Positions 42,336-51,564 are shown, counted from the first letter of the stretch. The stretch: 64,000 nucleotides of DNA from Alkalihalobacterium alkalinitrilicum (GCF_002019605.1 NZ_KV917368.1:4044519-4108518), one strand, 5' to 3'. Numbers and translations: made by a program. Notes: generated from the letters alone by a model not told the origin.

Positions 42336-43706
42336 ATGCTTAAAAAGTTAAAGGGTAAATTAGCTATATCAAGTACTAGGAAAAATATATTAAAGTTATC
42401 ATCAGGTACTGGTATAGGCTTTATTATATCACTAGTTACACTACCAATAATTACTAGAATTTATGGTGCAGAAATTATTGGTATATGGGCACTATTCACG
42501 TCAATGGCAATTATCATAAATGCACTTTCAGATTTAGGGTTAACGAATACAATTATGGTAGAAGATGAAGATGATGTCGAGAGAAATTACAAGATTATTA
42601 CAACTATATCTGCAATTAGCAGTATAGTAATAAGCTCCTTAGTTACTTTGTTTTATTTCCTATACTTTAATAGTATAGATATGAATATTATTTTCTTCTA
42701 TTTTACTCTAGTAATTATAGTTTTTACAACTCAGCAGATACAAATATGTTATACATGGTTAAATAGAAAAAATAATTATAACGTTTTAATGAAAAACCCG
42801 TTAATTAACAATTCATTAAATGGTTTATTATCTATTGTATTTGGCTTTTTTGGCTTTATAACCTATGGATATTTTATCGCTAATATGATTGGGCAAGTTG
42901 TTACTTTAATCCATATGAAACGTAATCTACCTAGAGGGATGTTTTCGTTTAACTATAAAGATTTTATAGAAGTGATTAATGTAAATAAGAAATTTGTTGT
43001 ATATCAAACGCCAACAAATATATTAGGAACAATTAAAAGTCAGTTACCAATTTTACTAATCCAAATGTTTTGGGGTACCCAAATGGTAGGCTATTATTCT
43101 ATATCAATTAGGTTGCTTCAAATGCCTAGTAGTTTGTTAGGATCTGCTATAGGACGAATTTTCTTTCAAACCACTTCGTCAATGAAAAGAGAAGATAAAC
43201 CCATTGGGCAATACGTATATAATAATATACGTAGAATTATGAATATAGCAATACTGCCAATAGCAATGTTAATATCACTTGGTGATATTATAATTATTGT
43301 ATTTTTAGGTCCAGAATGGGAAGTTGCGGGCAATTTAGTAAGAATTTTAGCATTATATTTCTTTTTTGGTTTTATCATAACTTCAACAAGAGGCCTAGCT
43401 ATAACACTAGATAGACAAAATTATACAATGATTTTTACACTTGTACAGCTTTTTATAAGTGCTGTGAGTCTGTCAATGGGTAAGTTTATTTTTGATAATA
43501 TCTATCATTCTTTCGTTTTAATGGCTATTTTATTTATATTGGTAACTATAATTTTCTTCTGTACACTTTTCAAGGTTATGAAAATATCATGGAAGAAATA
43601 CGTAAGAAACGTTCTTTTTAATTTAATACTACTATTAATAATTGCAACTATTCTTAGAGTTAGTCTTAAAGTAATGGGTATAATAGACTTAATATATAAA
43701 TATTAA
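42336..43706 (+). CDS. Polysaccharide flippase (Wzx, MATE-like PST family)
   Basis: 456 residues, about twelve to fourteen membrane helices. SSGTGIGFIISLVTLPIITR at the N-terminus and VGYYSISIRLLQMPSSLLG near residue 250 match Wzx proteins, which move undecaprenyl-linked repeat units across the membrane. It supplies the Wzy protein at 37847. Confidence 0.88.
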   Translation: MLKKLKGKLAISSTRKNILKLSSGTGIGFIISLVTLPIITRIYGAEIIGIWALFTSMAIIINALSDLGLTNTIMVEDEDDVERNYKIITTISAISSIVISSLVTLFYFLYFNSIDMNIIFFYFTLVIIVFTTQQIQICYTWLNRKNNYNVLMKNPLINNSLNGLLSIVFGFFGFITYGYFIANMIGQVVTLIHMKRNLPRGMFSFNYKDFIEVINVNKKFVVYQTPTNILGTIKSQLPILLIQMFWGTQMVGYYSISIRLLQMPSSLLGSAIGRIFFQTTSSMKREDKPIGQYVYNNIRRIMNIAILPIAMLISLGDIIIIVFLGPEWEVAGNLVRILALYFFFGFIITSTRGLAITLDRQNYTMIFTLVQLFISAVSLSMGKFIFDNIYHSFVLMAILFILVTIIFFCTLFKVMKISWKKYVRNVLFNLILLLIIATILRVSLKVMGIIDLIYKY

Positions 43707-43751
43707 GTCAGACTATTATAAACAAATTAATAGAAAAACAGGTGGGTATAA

Positions 43752-44612
43752 ATGTATATAAGAGAAAGGATTACTATTTTAAAATCAGATACTCTATCCA
43801 AATATAGAACTTTTCACCATTTTGAAAATTATGGAGAAATTAAAACGGCAAAAGATTATATCTTTTACTTAGAATGGGCAAAACAAAATAATAAAGAAAT
43901 ATTTATCTTGGGAAATGGTTCTAATACACTTTTCACAAGAAAAAAAATAGAGACTCTAGTTTTAAAAAATATGATTAAACCTGAAATTACATGTATCTCA
44001 GAAGATGAAAACCTATATGAAATTTCAACTAGTGAAATGGCTTCTAAGGTATTAAACTATTGTTATAAAAAGTCATTAGATTCTTTTTACTATCTAGCTT
44101 CGGTACCAGCAACTATTGGTGGAGCTCTAGCTATGAATGCTGGAAAAGGTAGAAAAGATAACAAATCAATATATGATTTTGTTGAAAGTGTTACTTATGT
44201 TGATAGTGATGGTTCGATTAAAGTAATAAATCGTAGTGAAATGGATATAGGTTTTAGAAAAACAATGTTTACAGGATGTCAAGATAAATTTATATTAAGT
44301 GCAGTTTTCAAGTTTCCAAAAACAGAATTTAATAGTGAGAATCCAATTAAAAAAAGGGTTAAATGGTCTAAAGAACATCAAGATAACGTACTACCAAATT
44401 GTGGTTCTGTATTTAATACAGCATACGGTCCTATTATTTGGTTAGTAAGAGGTCTAAGAGTAGGTAAGGCGCATTTTTCTTCTAAAACATGGAACTGGAT
44501 AAATAATCGCTCAAGAAGTCCAATACCGATATTATCACTGATATTAATTGTTAGGATAATTCATTTTGTTTTACTGAAAAAGTGCAAAATAGAGTTAATA
44601 CGTGTGAAGTAA
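43752..44612 (+). CDS. MurB-like FAD-binding oxidoreductase
   Basis: 286 residues. FAD-binding PCMH fold with IFILGNGSNTLF near residue 53, VPATIGGALAMNAGKGRKDN near 117 and a MurB C-terminal domain (KRVKWSKEHQDNVLPNCGSV then RVGKAHFSSKTWNWI). MurB reduces UDP-GlcNAc-enolpyruvate to UDP-MurNAc. This copy is short at the C-terminus, ending KIELIRVK where MurB has a longer ExEVR-type end, and no murA accompanies it. It may reduce another enolpyruvyl sugar for the polymer. Confidence 0.78.
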   Translation: MYIRERITILKSDTLSKYRTFHHFENYGEIKTAKDYIFYLEWAKQNNKEIFILGNGSNTLFTRKKIETLVLKNMIKPEITCISEDENLYEISTSEMASKVLNYCYKKSLDSFYYLASVPATIGGALAMNAGKGRKDNKSIYDFVESVTYVDSDGSIKVINRSEMDIGFRKTMFTGCQDKFILSAVFKFPKTEFNSENPIKKRVKWSKEHQDNVLPNCGSVFNTAYGPIIWLVRGLRVGKAHFSSKTWNWINNRSRSPIPILSLILIVRIIHFVLLKKCKIELIRVK

Positions 44613-44667
44613 GGATACTAATTATATTTATAACACTTATTCAATAAATTAAAAGATGGGTGAAACT

Positions 44668-46044
44668 ATGTATAAAATAGCAGTAGCGGGAACGGGATAT
44701 GTTGGCTTAGTGGCTGGTGTTTGTTTTGCGGAAGTAGGTCACCGAGTAACCTGTGTCGATATCGATGAAGAAAAAGTGAAGCTAATGAAGGCTGGCATTT
44801 CTCCAATTTATGAAACGGATCTAGAAGAATTAATGAAAAAAAATTATTCTGCAGGACGTATTGATTATACAACTGATTATAGAAAAGCATACAAGGATGC
44901 TGATGCAGTTTTTATTGGTGTAGGGACTCCAGAACAACCTGATGGTTCTGCAAATCTATCATTTATAGCAACAGCTGCAAGACAAATCGCTGAATCAGTA
45001 GAAAAAGACTGTTTAGTTGTAGTAAAATCCACAGTTCCAGTAGGAACGAACGATAAAGTGGATCAGTTTATTCAGGATTTTTTAGTCGAAGATGTAAAAG
45101 TAGAAGTAGCATCAAACCCGGAATTCTTAGCACAAGGATCTGCCGTTCATGATACTCTTCATGCTGAAAGAATCATTATTGGGACGGAGAGTAAATGGGC
45201 TGAAGATTTGTTAACGAAAATTTATGAACCGTTTCAGTTGCCGATTGTTTCAGTAAATAGAAGATCGGCAGAAATGATAAAATATGCATCCAATGATTTT
45301 CTTGCATTAAAAATTTCTTATATGAATGATATAGCTAATCTTTGTGAATTGGTTGGGGCAGATATTCAGGATGTTGCAAAAGGAATGAGTTATGACGAGA
45401 GAATTGGAAGCAAGTTTTTAAATGCAGGAATTGGATTTGGTGGTTCATGTTTTCCAAAGGACACAAAAGCATTAGATTATATTGCTAAACAAAATGGATA
45501 TGAACTTAAAACAGTTAAAGCTGCTATTGATGTCAATAAAGTACAGAAAACAACGTTATATAAGAAAGCTAGTAAAAGACTTATTACATTTAATGGCTTA
45601 AAGGTAGCTGTGCTAGGTTTGACTTTTAAACCCGGAACGGATGATTTAAGGGAAGCCGCATCTTTGGAGAATGTGCCTTTATTATTAGAACAAGGTGCAG
45701 ATATTTATGCTTATGACCCTGTTGGAGTGGATAATTTTGCTAAATTATATCCAGAAGGTAAGAAAGGGAAAGGTAGTATCACGTATATCTCCAATGTTGA
45801 ACAAGCGTTAGACGGAGCAAATGTTTGTTTTATTTTTACTGAATGGGGAGAAATTAAAGCAATAAAGCCAGAAGCTTATAAGAAGTTGATGAGAACCCCT
45901 TTAGTTTATGATGGTAGAAATATCTATAGAGTTGAAGAGATGCAAAAGGTAGATGTGGAGTATCATTCAATTGGAAGAAGACCTGCAACTAGAGAGACTA
46001 TAAAGGAGTCGAAGAAACATGAACTACAAAACTCTCGATCATAG
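44668..46044 (+). CDS. ugd: UDP-glucose 6-dehydrogenase (Ugd/TuaD)
   Basis: 458 residues. Oxidises UDP-glucose twice to UDP-glucuronate with NAD. IAVAGTGYVGLVAGVCFAEVG, STVPVGTND, NPEFLAQGSAVHD, catalytic Cys in GIGFGGSCFPKDTKALDY near residue 260 and GLTFKPGTDDLREA are diagnostic. An upstream ATG at 44656 overlaps the GGGTGA site; 44668 is preferred. The next gene starts inside its last 26 bases. Likely a substrate of the operon's tyrosine kinase, by analogy with B. subtilis. Confidence 0.94.
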   Translation: MYKIAVAGTGYVGLVAGVCFAEVGHRVTCVDIDEEKVKLMKAGISPIYETDLEELMKKNYSAGRIDYTTDYRKAYKDADAVFIGVGTPEQPDGSANLSFIATAARQIAESVEKDCLVVVKSTVPVGTNDKVDQFIQDFLVEDVKVEVASNPEFLAQGSAVHDTLHAERIIIGTESKWAEDLLTKIYEPFQLPIVSVNRRSAEMIKYASNDFLALKISYMNDIANLCELVGADIQDVAKGMSYDERIGSKFLNAGIGFGGSCFPKDTKALDYIAKQNGYELKTVKAAIDVNKVQKTTLYKKASKRLITFNGLKVAVLGLTFKPGTDDLREAASLENVPLLLEQGADIYAYDPVGVDNFAKLYPEGKKGKGSITYISNVEQALDGANVCFIFTEWGEIKAIKPEAYKKLMRTPLVYDGRNIYRVEEMQKVDVEYHSIGRRPATRETIKESKKHELQNSRS

Positions 46045-47044
46045 TAAAACATATCTTATTACTGGTGCAGCAGGTTTTATCGGTTTTTACTTATCAAAAA
46101 AATTACTAGAACAGGACTGTAGAGTTATTGGTATTGATAATATCAATGATTATTATGACGTAAACCTTAAATACACTCGCTTAAACCAACTTGAACCTTA
46201 TGAAAAGTTCACTTTCATAAAAGGTGATATATCTGATAAAGAAATGATTATGAATACCTTTGAAAAATATAAGCCTAATGTCGTAATAAACCTGGCAGCT
46301 CAAGCAGGTGTTCGCTATTCGATAGAGAATCCAGATGTTTATATTCAAAGTAATATCATTGGTTTTTATAACATACTTGAGGCATGCAGGTATAATCCGG
46401 TGGAGCACTGTGTATATGCGTCTTCTAGTTCTGTTTATGGGGCAAATAAAAAGATTCCTTTTGAAGAAACAGATTTTGTTGATAATCCAGTTTCACTCTA
46501 TGCTGCTTCAAAGAAATCAAACGAATTAATGGCACATACCTATAGTCACCTTTATAAAATACCAGCAACAGGTCTTCGCTTCTTTACAGTTTATGGTCCA
46601 ATGGGGCGACCGGACATGGCTTACTTTGGGTTTACTGAAAAATATTTTGCTGGTGAGCCAATTAAAATATTCAATAACGGTGATTTTGAAAATGACCTTT
46701 ATCGAGACTTTACTTATATTGATGACATCGTTGAAGGAATTGAACGATTATTAAGTAATCCACCTGAAGGCGATGTTCAACATAAAATATATAATATAGG
46801 GAATAACAGTCCAGAAAAGTTGATGCTATTTATCGAAACACTTGAAAAAGCATTGACTAATGCATTAGGGAAAGAAGTTCAATTTGAGAAGATTTTTGAG
46901 CCTATTAAACCAGGTGATGTACCGGCTACTTATGCTTCGACAGATTTGTTACAAAATGCTGTTGGTTTCAAACCTGAGACTTCGATAGAAGAAGGACTGC
47001 AAAAATTTGCTAATTGGTACGTAGATTATTATATGAAGAAGTAG
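46019..47044 (+). CDS. UDP-glucuronate 4-epimerase-like SDR (CapI family)
   Basis: 341 residues, extended SDR. LITGAAGFIGFYLSKKLLEQ, INLAAQAGVRYSIENPD, YASSSSVYG and the catalytic YAASKKSNE, then PMGRPDMAYF, typical of CapI/GAE enzymes. Overlaps ugd by 26 bases, so translationally coupled; together they give UDP-glucuronate and UDP-galacturonate. A terminator hairpin follows. Confidence 0.9.
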   Translation: MNYKTLDHSKTYLITGAAGFIGFYLSKKLLEQDCRVIGIDNINDYYDVNLKYTRLNQLEPYEKFTFIKGDISDKEMIMNTFEKYKPNVVINLAAQAGVRYSIENPDVYIQSNIIGFYNILEACRYNPVEHCVYASSSSVYGANKKIPFEETDFVDNPVSLYAASKKSNELMAHTYSHLYKIPATGLRFFTVYGPMGRPDMAYFGFTEKYFAGEPIKIFNNGDFENDLYRDFTYIDDIVEGIERLLSNPPEGDVQHKIYNIGNNSPEKLMLFIETLEKALTNALGKEVQFEKIFEPIKPGDVPATYASTDLLQNAVGFKPETSIEEGLQKFANWYVDYYMKK

Positions 47045-47091
47045 AGAGTAAAAATTAAAAGTAATTAATTATAGATTAACTTCCTAAATGT

Positions 47092-47123
47092 GAGTGATGT
47101 TTAAACAAAATCACTCTTTTTTT
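47092..47123 (+). terminator. Rho-independent terminator before galE
   Basis: GAGTGAT and ATCACTC arms around a loop of 11, followed by seven T. It is internal to the gene series, so galE-galU may be partly independent or rely on antitermination. Confidence 0.82.
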
Positions 47124-47158
47124 ATGAAATTTTTATATATAGTGAGGTGGAAATATTT

Positions 47159-48181
47159 ATGTCGATATTAATCACTGGAGGAGCCGGCTACATCGGTTCC
47201 CATACAGTAAGGTTTTTTTTAGACCAGAATGAAGATGTTGTTGTTGTAGACAACTTGCAGAGCGGTCATAGAAACGCTGTTGATATAGATAATCTTTACC
47301 AAATTGACCTTAGGGATCAAGAGGCTTTAGATAGAATATTTAAAAGATATAACATAGAAGCCGTTATACATTTTGCAGCTAATTCTTTAGTTGGCGAAAG
47401 TATGGAAAATCCGTATGAATATTACAATAATAATGTATATGGTATGATGTGTCTTTTAAATGTAATGAAGGATAACAATGTTCGTAAAATAGTATTTTCT
47501 TCAACAGCAGCTACTTATGGTGAGCCCAAAAATATTCCCATATTGGAAGAGGATGAGACTAACCCAACTAATACCTATGGTGAAACTAAACTTGCAATGG
47601 AAAAGATGATGAAATGGTTTGAGCAAGGTTATGGTATTAAGTATGTTTCTCTTAGGTACTTTAATGCTGCTGGGGCACATGAGAGTGGAAAAATTGGTGA
47701 AGATCATAATCCAGAAACACATCTTATTCCATTAATTTTACAGGTTCCATTAGGTAAACGAGATAAGATTTTCATGTTTGGTGATGATTATTCAACAGAA
47801 GATGGGACTTGCGTTAGGGACTATATTCATGTGTTGGACCTTGCGTCAGCTCACTATTTATCATTAGAGTATTTAAGGAAAAATCATTCCAGTGATATTT
47901 TTAATTTAGGTAATGGAAATGGATACTCAGTTAAAGAAGTTATTGAAGTAGCAAGAAAGTTAACTAACCATCCAATTCCAGCTGAAGTAAAAGAAAGAAG
48001 AGCAGGAGACCCAGCAGTTTTAATTGCTTCATCAGAAAAAGCTAAAAATGTTTTAGGCTGGATTCCAAAGTATGATTCTTTAGAAAAAATTATAGGTGAT
48101 GCATGGAATTGGCATGTAAATAACCCTACAGGATATAATAAAAAAATTCCAAAGGAGAGTGTTAGAGGTGCAAGTACGTAA
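47159..48181 (+). CDS. galE: UDP-glucose 4-epimerase
   Basis: 340 residues. Interconverts UDP-glucose and UDP-galactose. ILITGGAGYIGSHTVRFFLD, VIHFAANSLVGESMENPYEY, FSSTAATYGEP, catalytic NTYGETKLAMEKM and SLRYFNAAGAHESGKIGEDH identify GalE. ATG 47159 fits GAGGTGG. It overlaps the following galU by 14 bases. Confidence 0.94.
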   Translation: MSILITGGAGYIGSHTVRFFLDQNEDVVVVDNLQSGHRNAVDIDNLYQIDLRDQEALDRIFKRYNIEAVIHFAANSLVGESMENPYEYYNNNVYGMMCLLNVMKDNNVRKIVFSSTAATYGEPKNIPILEEDETNPTNTYGETKLAMEKMMKWFEQGYGIKYVSLRYFNAAGAHESGKIGEDHNPETHLIPLILQVPLGKRDKIFMFGDDYSTEDGTCVRDYIHVLDLASAHYLSLEYLRKNHSSDIFNLGNGNGYSVKEVIEVARKLTNHPIPAEVKERRAGDPAVLIASSEKAKNVLGWIPKYDSLEKIIGDAWNWHVNNPTGYNKKIPKESVRGAST

Positions 48182-49073
48182 GGCAATTATACCAGCTGCA
48201 GGTCTTGGAACTAGATTTCTACCAGCGACGAAAGCACAACCAAAGGAAATGTTACCAATAGTGGACAAGCCTACATTACAATATATTATTGAAGAAGCAG
48301 TAAAGTCCGGGATTGAAGAAATTCTCATTATTACTGGAAGAAATAAAAAAAGCATTGAGGACCATTTTGATAAGTCAGTAGAGTTAGAATTCGAATTAGA
48401 AGCAAAAGGAAAATATGAATTATTAGAAGAAGTTAGAAAGATCTCTGATTTAGTGAATATTCATTTCATACGTCAGAAGGAACCTAAAGGTTTAGGGCAT
48501 GCTATTTACTGTGCAAAAAGTTTTATAGGAAATGAACCATTTGCTGTTATGTTAGGGGATGACATTGTTGAAAATAATAAACCTTGTCTTCAACAAATGA
48601 CGGAAATGTATGAGCAATATAAGACTACTATTCTAGGAGTTCAAGAGATCCCGCTAGAAGATGTTAGTAAATATGGTGTAGTTGATGGAAAGCAAATAGA
48701 GGATACAGTATACAAGGTTAACGGGTTAGTAGAAAAACCTGCAGTAGAAGAAGCCCCATCTAATATAGCTATTCTTGGCAGATATGTAATCACTCCAGCA
48801 ATTTTTGATATTTTAGAACAGACTGAGCCTGGAAAAGGTGGAGAGATTCAATTAACTGATGCTCTTAAAGTGCTAGCTCAAAGAGAAGCTATGTACGCCT
48901 ATACTTTTGAAGGAAAAAGATATGATGTTGGGGACAAGCAAGGTTTCCTACAAGCAACAGTAGAGTTTGCACTTCGTAGAGAAGATTTACGAGAAGATTT
49001 CCTTAACTATTTAGTTAAAACAATTGAAAAAGAAACGAAGGAAGAAAGAGTAGAAGAACCTGTTGGTGTTTAA
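48168..49073 (+). CDS. galU: UTP-glucose-1-phosphate uridylyltransferase (copy 2)
   Basis: 301 residues, same motifs as the copy at 28742: [50 protein letters not shown] and [15 protein letters not shown] at 48168 is 8 bases after AAAGGAGAG and preferred; it begins inside the end of galE. The C-terminal tail is charged (KETKEERVEEP). Last gene of the polysaccharide series before a terminator. Confidence 0.94.
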   Translation: MQVRKAIIPAAGLGTRFLPATKAQPKEMLPIVDKPTLQYIIEEAVKSGIEEILIITGRNKKSIEDHFDKSVELEFELEAKGKYELLEEVRKISDLVNIHFIRQKEPKGLGHAIYCAKSFIGNEPFAVMLGDDIVENNKPCLQQMTEMYEQYKTTILGVQEIPLEDVSKYGVVDGKQIEDTVYKVNGLVEKPAVEEAPSNIAILGRYVITPAIFDILEQTEPGKGGEIQLTDALKVLAQREAMYAYTFEGKRYDVGDKQGFLQATVEFALRREDLREDFLNYLVKTIEKETKEERVEEPVGV

Positions 49074-49108
49074 GTGAATAGGTTCATTGTTATTTTTGAT
49101 ATATATTC

Positions 49109-49146
49109 TCCGTTGAGCTTAAATGCTTGGCGGATTTTTTTTGTTT
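49109..49146 (+). terminator. Rho-independent terminator after the second galU
   Basis: TCCGTTGAGC and GCTTGGCGGA arms (two G-T pairs) followed by TTTTTTTTG; end of the polysaccharide locus. Confidence 0.82.
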
Positions 49147-49154
49147 AATGACTA

Positions 49155-49236
49155 TAGGTATGTGAATACCTAAAAAATATGTTGACGGGAAAATATAACA
49201 AGTGATATTATTAACTTAAGGTATTCACATACCTAA
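49155..49236 (+). promoter_or_regulatory. Promoter flanked by two inverted 16-bp operators
   Basis: Operator 1, AGGTATGTGAATACCT (49156-49171), and operator 2, AGGTATTCACATACCT (49219-49234), are exact reverse complements of each other and each is itself a palindrome (AGGTAT/ATACCT). Between them lie -35 TTGACG (49182-49187), an 18-base spacer and -10 TATTAT (49206-49211). This arrangement suits tight repression, possibly by looping. No candidate repressor gene is adjacent except the controlled gene itself. Confidence 0.75.
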
Positions 49237-49250
49237 CAAGGAGGTGTGTT

Positions 49251-51107
49251 ATGTATAACTTGAATGATAAATATGAAGCCATAATTAATTCGTGTTTTGA
49301 AGAACTACGTGGAACTTTTAGTCAAGAGCAGTCATTTTATATCATACTAGGAGTCGCGACAATTTCATGGATAAATATGAATGAAGAATATAATTCATCA
49401 AATTTAAGGTATAGAAGGTTTCTAAATGAACACAGTTCATTTATGTTATTGCGAGATGAATTGAAATCGTTTGAGCACCAATTTGAAGAGTTTGATGGGA
49501 TTTTAACTGGTTTGATGGACAAGGTGTTTATTTACAAAGATAAATCCGAAAATAAAAAACTTAAACATATCTTTCATATCATTGAAAACGTCGAAGAAGG
49601 GGAAATAAGAAAATTCATTAACAAACTAACGTCAACCGGAACTAAAATGAGTGGATTTACAGAAACACCAGAGAGTATAAAAGAAATTATCTTAGGAATA
49701 ACTGATTTCCAAAGAATTAAAAGTTTTGCTGATTACTGTTCAGGTATGTCTGGAGTAGCAGTATATATATTTGAACATAAGGAATCAGAATACAATAGAA
49801 TAGACAGAGATTTGCATTATTACGGGGAAGAAATAAACACATCTAATTACTTAATTTCAAAATTGCTCATGATCGTAAATGGAATTGAAAATTATGAAAT
49901 TAACAATAAAGATGTGCTAAGTAGCGATGACGATAGAAACCGAGATTTGAAATTTGATTTTATTGTTTCAGATTTTCCACAAGTTATGAACTATGATATC
50001 AGCTTTAAAAGTAATGATTCAAGGTTTAAATATGGTGTGCCGTCCCGCAGCAGTGCAGATTGGGCATTTTGCCAAAATGTGATACACCATTTAAATGATA
50101 ATGGTATAGGTGTTGTTGTTGGAACAAAAGGAACATTAGTTAGAAGTAATGAAGGTCATATTAGAAGAGGCGTTTTGGAAGATGATCTGATAGAAAGTAT
50201 TATCACTTTGCCCGACAATCTTTACGAAAAATCGAGTATTGGGACTGAGTTGATAATATTTAATAAAAATAAAGATGAAAATCGAAAAAATAAAATTTTG
50301 TTCATAAACGCCAGTGAATACGGATATAGGCTAAATAAAAATCAACATGCCATTAGCTTAGATGGAATTAACAAGGTATTAGAATATTATCATCTTGGAG
50401 TTGAAGAGGATCATTTTAGTATTTTTGTCGACTTGGAAAAAATAAAAGAATATAACCACACATTAAATCCGAAAGAATATCTAGACTTCGACGTGTTAAA
50501 AAACACATTTGAACGATCTATACCATTAAAAGAAGTAGCTGATATTGTTAGAGGGGTTCAAGTGTCAAAAGGGGATTTAGAAAGATTATCACAAGATCCT
50601 ACACACTTTCTTCTGAATGTTAAGGATATTGATGATGGAAGGATTTATTATGATGAGGCTTCTCTGCTTACTTATAAGAGACACGATTGGCTAGGTAGAT
50701 ATGATATAGAGCCAAATGATATCCTCCTTACTTCTAAAGGATCGACAGTTAAAGTTGCGATTGTGGAAGATGATTGTGCTCAAGCATTTATTAGTGGAAA
50801 TTTAACAAGAATACGTGTCGACACTAGTAAATATGATCCTTATGTATTATATGAGTTCTTGCAAAGTGAGGTTGGAATTAAAATGATAGAGGGTCTACAA
50901 ACGGGAACGACCATAAAACTATTAAATACATCTCAATTAGAAAGACTAGAAATACCAATGTTCGATATCAAGTACATGAATGATATTGGCAATGATATAA
51001 AAAGAAATAAGATGGAATATGAGAGAACCATTAGCGAAGCAACCATGAGGTTTGAGAACAATAGAGAGGAACTAATGGGGCGATTAGGGTGGTCCATTTC
51101 GAAGTAA
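49251..51107 (+). CDS. HsdM-HsdS-like fusion with degenerate methyltransferase motifs
   Basis: 618 residues, solitary. The region from about 225 to 370 resembles the type I N6-adenine methylase domain: SSADWAFCQNVIHHLNDNGI, then LEDDLIESIITLPDNLYEKS and ELIIFNK. From about 423 (IPLKEVADIVRGVQVSKGD) it resembles an HsdS target-recognition domain with the helix-spacer end TTIKLLNTSQLERLEIPMF. The AdoMet motif is FADYCSGMSGVAVYIF rather than DPACGSGGF, and the catalytic NPPF/Y is replaced by VSDFPQ near residue 240. No hsdR is present. It may be a DNA-binding protein that no longer methylates. Operators at its promoter suggest autoregulation. Confidence 0.75.
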   Translation: MYNLNDKYEAIINSCFEELRGTFSQEQSFYIILGVATISWINMNEEYNSSNLRYRRFLNEHSSFMLLRDELKSFEHQFEEFDGILTGLMDKVFIYKDKSENKKLKHIFHIIENVEEGEIRKFINKLTSTGTKMSGFTETPESIKEIILGITDFQRIKSFADYCSGMSGVAVYIFEHKESEYNRIDRDLHYYGEEINTSNYLISKLLMIVNGIENYEINNKDVLSSDDDRNRDLKFDFIVSDFPQVMNYDISFKSNDSRFKYGVPSRSSADWAFCQNVIHHLNDNGIGVVVGTKGTLVRSNEGHIRRGVLEDDLIESIITLPDNLYEKSSIGTELIIFNKNKDENRKNKILFINASEYGYRLNKNQHAISLDGINKVLEYYHLGVEEDHFSIFVDLEKIKEYNHTLNPKEYLDFDVLKNTFERSIPLKEVADIVRGVQVSKGDLERLSQDPTHFLLNVKDIDDGRIYYDEASLLTYKRHDWLGRYDIEPNDILLTSKGSTVKVAIVEDDCAQAFISGNLTRIRVDTSKYDPYVLYEFLQSEVGIKMIEGLQTGTTIKLLNTSQLERLEIPMFDIKYMNDIGNDIKRNKMEYERTISEATMRFENNREELMGRLGWSISK

Positions 51108-51144
51108 TAATCTAAAATACGGATGAAATCGAAAGGAGAAAAAT

Positions 51145-51342
51145 ATGAAAGAAAAATCGATTCTTACAAGAGTAAATTGTCCAGCATGCAGCAACAAACT
51201 AATAGATAAAGGAATAGGTGCAAAAGGTCCAGTACAGCCAAAGTGCTTTAAATGTAGAAGGGTATGGGAAGTAGATTTAGGCACAAATAAAATTAAGTTT
51301 ATAAGTGGAAAACCTTTTATACCGAGACAAGAAGGAGCCTGA
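51145..51342 (+). CDS. Com-like zinc-ribbon micro-protein
   Basis: 65 residues with two CxxC knuckles (CPAC, CFKC) in VNCPACSNKLIDKG and QPKCFKCRRVWEVDL. This resembles the Com family of small zinc-finger proteins, of which Mu Com activates translation of mom mRNA. AAAGGAG precedes the ATG. It lies 37 bases after the HsdM-HsdS-like gene and ahead of a terminator. A near-paralogue (about half identical) lies just downstream. Confidence 0.75.
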   Translation: MKEKSILTRVNCPACSNKLIDKGIGAKGPVQPKCFKCRRVWEVDLGTNKIKFISGKPFIPRQEGA

Positions 51343-51357
51343 GTAGCTACCTTAAGG

Positions 51358-51416
51358 GCCGGATAACTGTTAGAAATGATCTAATGGTTATCCGGCTCTT
51401 TTTTTGTTTCTGTAAA
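51358..51416 (+). terminator. CCGGATA-type terminator hairpin, copy A
   Basis: GCCGGATAAC pairs with GTTATCCGGC, with TTAGA/TCTAA inside, followed by TTTTTTT. The preceding GCTACCTTAAGGGCCGGATA is repeated almost exactly at 54613. The DNA from here to the next gene at 51565 (about 150 bases) shows nothing else. Confidence 0.85.
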
Positions 51417-51564
51417 AAATGGTTCGAAAGCAATTTTAGCATTGGCAAAGTTTTTTCACTTTTTAACACTATACAGAACATACGTTCTTATATAAAATGT
51501 AAATATGTAGTGGCAAATAAATTAACAGATGTATTTTTGAACATCACAGTTGGGAGGAAAATAA

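Noticed and set aside
49251-51107. A complete type I restriction-modification system
   Set aside because: No HsdR-type helicase-nuclease in the flanks and the methylase catalytic motif is missing.
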